Shown here: piece by piece, positions 22,784 to 26,097 of the stretch
Numbering within the stretch: the stretch's first letter is position 1
How the letters are laid out: every line of letters begins with the position of its first letter
Assembly (NCBI GenBank): GCA_035504735.1
Contig: DATJRJ010000043.1
Location: 1-26,097, forward strand
Length of the DNA stretch: 26,097 nt
Source: JAJPIG01 sp035504735
GTDB taxonomy: Bacteria; Desulfobacterota; Binatia; Binatales; Binataceae
Direction: 5' to 3'
Translations under genes and position numbers: made by a program
The notes under the pieces: model-generated
Seen by the model: the letters and a program-made list of their open reading frames with translations, nothing else
Told to the model about the DNA's origin: nothing
Databases searched by the model: none

Positions 22784-23697
22784 ATGAGCGATCGGATCAT
22801 TTTGTGCGATGTGGCGCCACGCGACGGCATCCAGAATGAAAAAATAACGCTATCGCCAGCGCTAAAGCTCGGATTGATCCGCCGAATCGCCGCCGCCGGA
22901 GTGCCCTGGATCGAGGTCGCTTCCTTCGCCAGCCCTAAGTGGGTGCCCCAAATGGCGGACGCCGAAGAGGTATTTCGCGTCGCATCGAAGATTCCCGGCA
23001 TCCGGCCGATCGTGCTCGTTCTAAACGACCGCGGCTATGAGCGCGCGGTCGCCGCCGGAGCCCGCTATATCCGGCTGGTCGTCGCAGCGACCGATACAAT
23101 GAACCGTAAGAATGCCCATGCGCTGCCTGATGCGACGATGGACTCGTACAAGCCGATTTTCGTTCGGGCGCCCGGTGACGGTGTCGAGCTAACCGGCACC
23201 ATTGCAACCGCCTTCGGCTGTCCTTTCGAGGGTGCGGTTGATCCAGATCGGGTGCTGCGACTCGCAGCGAAATTTGTCGAGGCTGGGGCCGCAGAGGTCG
23301 ACTTCGCGGATACGGTTGGAATGGCGGTCCCGCCGCAAATCGAACGGATACTGAAGCGTGCGCGGCGGCAATTTACGGCGGTGCGGATCGGTATTCATGT
23401 CCACAACACGCGCAATCTGGGACTCGCCAATGCCTACGCAGCGGTCAGCGCGGGAGCAGATGTGCTTGATGCATCGACGGGCGGCGCCGGAGGATGCCCT
23501 TTCGCTCCCAAGGCTACCGGCAATATCCCGATGGACGATCTGGTCTTCATGCTCGAAGCGATGGGCGTCAAGACCGGCGTTGACCTGGACCAATTGCTCG
23601 ATGCGTCGCGTTGGTCGAGAAAATCCTGGAGCACCCCCTGCCAGCGATGCTGCCGAAGGCGGGACCGTGCTGGGATTCACCGCCGCCGCTCGCGTGA
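22784..23697 (+). CDS. HMG-CoA lyase family enzyme, frameshifted near the C-terminus
   Basis: HMG-CoA-lyase-like enzymes split 3-hydroxy-3-methylglutaryl-CoA or related beta-hydroxy acyl-CoAs. DVAPRDGIQNEK holds the N-terminal metal and catalytic Arg-Asp; HVHNTRNLGLANAY holds the HxH metal pair; GGCPFAPKATGNIPMDDL has the catalytic loop Cys. The written frame breaks after LLDASRW at 23614. One extra G there restores VEKILEHPLPAMLPKAG and a TGA at 23695-23697, giving 304 residues, the family's usual length. Without it the frame runs on to 23788 with an unrelated Arg-rich tail. ATG at 22784 has GGAGG at 22771-22775; the ATG at 22769 overlaps that site. It heads the acyl-CoA set and suits branched-chain or terpenoid breakdown. 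Confidence 0.85.
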
Positions 23698-23937
23698 GGC
23701 TTTTGATCGTAAGCTGATCTGCGGCAAGCAGGTTGGATCCTCGACGGGTTCTACACTTTATCTTCGGAGGGCTTGCGCGCATTCATAAAAGATACTGCGG
23801 AGTTGTCGCTCTTATGCGGCGGTCTCCATTCGCCCTCGAGTTAACATCATGAATTATTTGCCGAACCTGACAAAAACTTTAGGGCGACCGTACAGTTCAC
23901 TTATCGCCGAGTGGATCAGTGCAGCGCGGGTACTGCG

Positions 23938-24723
23938 ATGGAAACTTTGAAACTGGATTGGGACGGTGGGGCGGGCAACCTGGCGATCGTGACGTTAAAT
24001 CGTCCGGGCGCGCTCAATGCAATGAACACGCAGATGTTCAAGGAGTTCCTGAGCCTTTTACGTGAGCAGGCCTATAACGAATCGCTTCGATGCATGCTTA
24101 TTACCGGAGCCGGGGACCGATCGTTCTCGACCGGTGGCGACCTTAAAGAGCGAAACGGGATGAGCAACGAGCAATGGCGCCATCAGCATCACTTGATCGA
24201 AGACATGTTCGAAGCCCTGTGGAGTTTTCCGGTGCCGGCTATCGCGGCGGTCGAAGGGTTCGCGTATGCGGGCGGCTGCGAATTGGCGCTGGGGACTGAT
24301 TTCATCGTTGCTTCCGAGACGGCCGAGTTTGCGCTCAAAGAGGTAACTCGCGGGATCATGCCCGGCGGCGGGGGCATGCAGCGTCTTGCTCGCAGTATCG
24401 GGACGCGTCGGGCGAGCGAATTGATCTATACAGGTCGTGCGATCAAGGCGGACCAAGCTTATGCGTGGGGACTAATTAATCGCGTGGTGCCCGCCGGACG
24501 TGCGCTGGAAACTGCATTGGTAATTGCACGTGAAATCGCGGATAGCGCACCGATGGCAGTTCGCGCGGCAAAGGTCGCACTCAGCCGCGGGCAGGACTGC
24601 GATTCGCGCACAGCGTATGCACTGGATCTAGCTGCCTACAATCAGCTTATTGGCAGCGCCGACCGGCTCGAAGGAATCGCAGCCTTCAACGAGAAGCGAA
24701 AGCCCGTATGGAAAAATCGTTAG
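23938..24723 (+). CDS. Enoyl-CoA hydratase/isomerase family protein
   Basis: The 261-residue crotonase has the oxyanion-hole segments SFSTGGDLKE and FAYAGGCELAL. Both catalytic glutamates of true enoyl-CoA hydratases are present, E115 (GGCELAL) and E135 (FALKEVTRGIMPGGGG). It should hydrate trans-2-enoyl-CoA, a beta-oxidation step. The ATG at 23938 is preferred over a GTG at 23911 because conserved sequence begins there; neither has a strong ribosome site. It lies 240 bases after the lyase gene and 71 before the acyl-CoA dehydrogenase, in a plausible shared transcript. It differs clearly from the crotonase at 19569-20375, which lacks the Glu pair. Confidence 0.88.
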   Translation: METLKLDWDGGAGNLAIVTLNRPGALNAMNTQMFKEFLSLLREQAYNESLRCMLITGAGDRSFSTGGDLKERNGMSNEQWRHQHHLIEDMFEALWSFPVPAIAAVEGFAYAGGCELALGTDFIVASETAEFALKEVTRGIMPGGGGMQRLARSIGTRRASELIYTGRAIKADQAYAWGLINRVVPAGRALETALVIAREIADSAPMAVRAAKVALSRGQDCDSRTAYALDLAAYNQLIGSADRLEGIAAFNEKRKPVWKNR

Positions 24724-24794
24724 TAGGCTAATCGGTTTGCGGATCCGCGTCGGCCACGCTGGGCAGGGCTCCGCTTTAGTCGAGGAGTAATGGA

Positions 24795-25955
24795 ATGGAC
24801 TTCGAATTGTCCGATAGCCAGAAAGAAATCCGGGATGCCGTGGCCACACTATGTGCGCGCTTTGGCAATGAGTATTGGCATCGCTGCGACGAGCAAGGAG
24901 CCTATCCTGAAGAATTCGTCAGGACCTTGAGCGAGGCTGGCTGGCTATCGGCATTGATTCCTCAGGAATACGGGGGCGCGGGGCTTGGGATGATGGAAGC
25001 CTCGCTGATCCTCGAAGAGATCAATCACAGTGGTGGTAACGCGGTTGCCTGTCACGCACAAATGTACACAATGGCGTCGATCCTCAAGCACGGCAGCGCC
25101 GAACAGAAGCAGCGCTATTTGCCCCTCATCGCGTCGGGCGAGTTGCGGCTGCAATCGTTCGGGATTACCGAACCGGACGCGGGTTCTGAGACGCCGCGGA
25201 TCAAAACTTTCGCTCGCCGCGAGGGTGATCATTACGTGGTCAATGGTCAGAAAATCTTCACGTCACGCTTCCAGCATTCGGACATGCTCCTGCTGCTCAC
25301 CCGCACCACGCCCTTCGAGCAAGTCACGAAGAAGACTGACGGCATGAGCTTGTTTCTCGTGAACCTCAAGGAAGCTGGTGAAGCGATCAATGCGGTTCCG
25401 ATTGCCACGATGGTGAATCACGGGACTAACCAGGTCTTCATCGAGAATCTGATCTTACCGCGCGAGGCGTTGATCGGCGAAGAGGGCAAGGGCTTTTCCT
25501 ACGTACTAAGTTCGCTCAACGCGGAACGCATTCTGGTTGGCAGCGAGTCAGTCGGTGATGGCCACTGGTTCGTCGAATATGCGGTAAAGTATTCTGGCGA
25601 ACGGCGCGTATTCAATCGGCCCATCGGTATGAATCAGGGTGTCCAGTTTCCGATCGCCAAGGCCCACGTTGCTGTGCAGGCAGCTGGACTTATGAAGCTC
25701 AAGGCGGCGGCGCTATTCGATGCCGGCCTACCATGCGGTGCCGAAGCAAATATGACCAAATATCTCGCCTCCGAGGCAGCGTGGGAAGCGGCTGAAGCGG
25801 CAATGAACGCATTCGGCGGGTATGGCTTCGCGAAGCAATATCATGTTGAGCGCAAATGGCGTGAGGCGCGCCTCTACCGTACTGCCCCGATTTCCAACAA
25901 TCTCATTTTGAGCTTCGTTGGTGAACACCTGCTCGGAATGCCACGATCCTACTAA
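24795..25955 (+). CDS. Acyl-CoA dehydrogenase family protein
   Basis: The 386-residue flavoprotein oxidises acyl-CoA to enoyl-CoA. It has the N-terminal helical domain, LQSFGITEPDAGSETPRIKT (flavin-binding beta domain), and the C-terminal FGGYGFAKQYHVERKWREAR. The usual catalytic Glu of the YEGT-type segment is replaced: the sequence reads RTAPISNNLI (T363, A364, P365). E244 in LNAERILVG aligns with the alternative base of isovaleryl-CoA dehydrogenase, so activity is still plausible. ATG at 24795 lies just after AGGAG; an ATG six bases upstream is in frame. With the lyase and hydratase genes it forms a short acyl-CoA degradation set. The RTAPISxN variant occurs in many FadE-like proteins of unknown substrate. 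Confidence 0.88.
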   Translation: MDFELSDSQKEIRDAVATLCARFGNEYWHRCDEQGAYPEEFVRTLSEAGWLSALIPQEYGGAGLGMMEASLILEEINHSGGNAVACHAQMYTMASILKHGSAEQKQRYLPLIASGELRLQSFGITEPDAGSETPRIKTFARREGDHYVVNGQKIFTSRFQHSDMLLLLTRTTPFEQVTKKTDGMSLFLVNLKEAGEAINAVPIATMVNHGTNQVFIENLILPREALIGEEGKGFSYVLSSLNAERILVGSESVGDGHWFVEYAVKYSGERRVFNRPIGMNQGVQFPIAKAHVAVQAAGLMKLKAAALFDAGLPCGAEANMTKYLASEAAWEAAEAAMNAFGGYGFAKQYHVERKWREARLYRTAPISNNLILSFVGEHLLGMPRSY

Positions 25956-25967
25956 GCAGATGGATTC

Positions 25968-26097
25968 TAGTAGCGGGGCGACGCGGCGGCAGCCATTGCG
26001 GCCATAGGCACTGGTCAGCTGGATAATCGCCTTGGTCAAAGGCGCCTCGTCGTCCGCACCTGGCGGGGCTTGCGCTGGGTCGGGCACTGCTGACCAA
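25968..26097 (-). mobile_element. IS3-family transposase (OrfB) fragment, frameshifted
   Basis: On the minus strand QRKPRQVR and then DDEAPLTKAIIQLTSAYGRN followed by GCRRVAPLLE match the N-terminal HTH-like region of IS3-family OrfB transposases, whose consensus is YGRYGYRR. Two tyrosines are changed (N and C). The two parts are in different frames, and one extra C near 26054 joins them. Similarity ends at about 25968, ten or so bases after the acyl-CoA dehydrogenase stop, so the element is cut off there and continues outside the window on the other side. No terminal inverted repeat is visible. Confidence 0.6.

Noticed and set aside
1..26097. CRISPR array, rRNA, tRNA, toxin-antitoxin or defence system
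   Set aside because: No regularly spaced repeats, no tRNA-like cloverleaf and no recognised toxin or nuclease pairs were found on reading both strands by eye.

Overview
The window is about 26 kb of moderately GC-rich bacterial DNA with strong Shine-Dalgarno sites. It suggests an environmental, probably soil or sediment, heterotroph with a large catabolic accessory genome. Luciferase-like monooxygenases, lone amidohydrolases, Rieske oxygenases and a xanthine-dehydrogenase-type subunit fit several phyla (Actinobacteria, Proteobacteria, Binatota or other Desulfobacterota-like soil lineages). I cannot place it further from sequence alone.

Region 1 (1-3674) is a decayed mobile-element segment on the + strand: an intact small XRE-type regulator, an unrecognised frameshifted ORF, the helicase half of a TraI/TrwC-like conjugative relaxase broken by frameshifts, two doubtful small ORFs, and a single-stranded DNA-binding protein gene with an internal amber codon.

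Region 2 (3943-9598) is a compact minus-strand operon for aromatic catabolism. It reads, in transcription order, a GntR/FCD regulator, a LigB-type extradiol dioxygenase, an SDR (likely dihydrodiol dehydrogenase), Rieske dioxygenase alpha and beta subunits, and an ACMSD-like amidohydrolase. Several neighbours overlap or nearly touch. A perfect palindrome lies upstream of the regulator and overlaps the start region of a divergent promoter that now leads only into a cytochrome P450 stub.

Region 3 (9673-17839) is a patchwork: the P450 N-terminal stub, a decayed GMC oxidoreductase with a large internal deletion, a haem-oxygenase-like diiron oxidase candidate, a second amidohydrolase, a molybdenum hydroxylase large subunit with no partner subunits beside it, an N-acyl-D-amino-acid deacylase-type amidohydrolase, and a P450 C-terminal stub.

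Region 4 (17869-25955) has a minus-strand set (TetR regulator, luciferase-like monooxygenase, 6-oxocamphor-hydrolase-like crotonase, O-methyltransferase, second luciferase-like oxidoreductase) divergent from a plus-strand acyl-CoA set (HMG-CoA-lyase-like, enoyl-CoA hydratase, acyl-CoA dehydrogenase). A perfect palindrome sits between the two. Monooxygenase plus C-C hydrolase plus acyl-CoA enzymes suggests breakdown of a cyclic ketone or terpenoid-like compound; this is inference. The window ends in an IS3-family transposase remnant.

Six of the frameshifts are one-base losses inside homopolymer runs, so some apparent decay may be sequencing error. The GMC and P450 stubs and the ssb amber codon cannot be explained that way.
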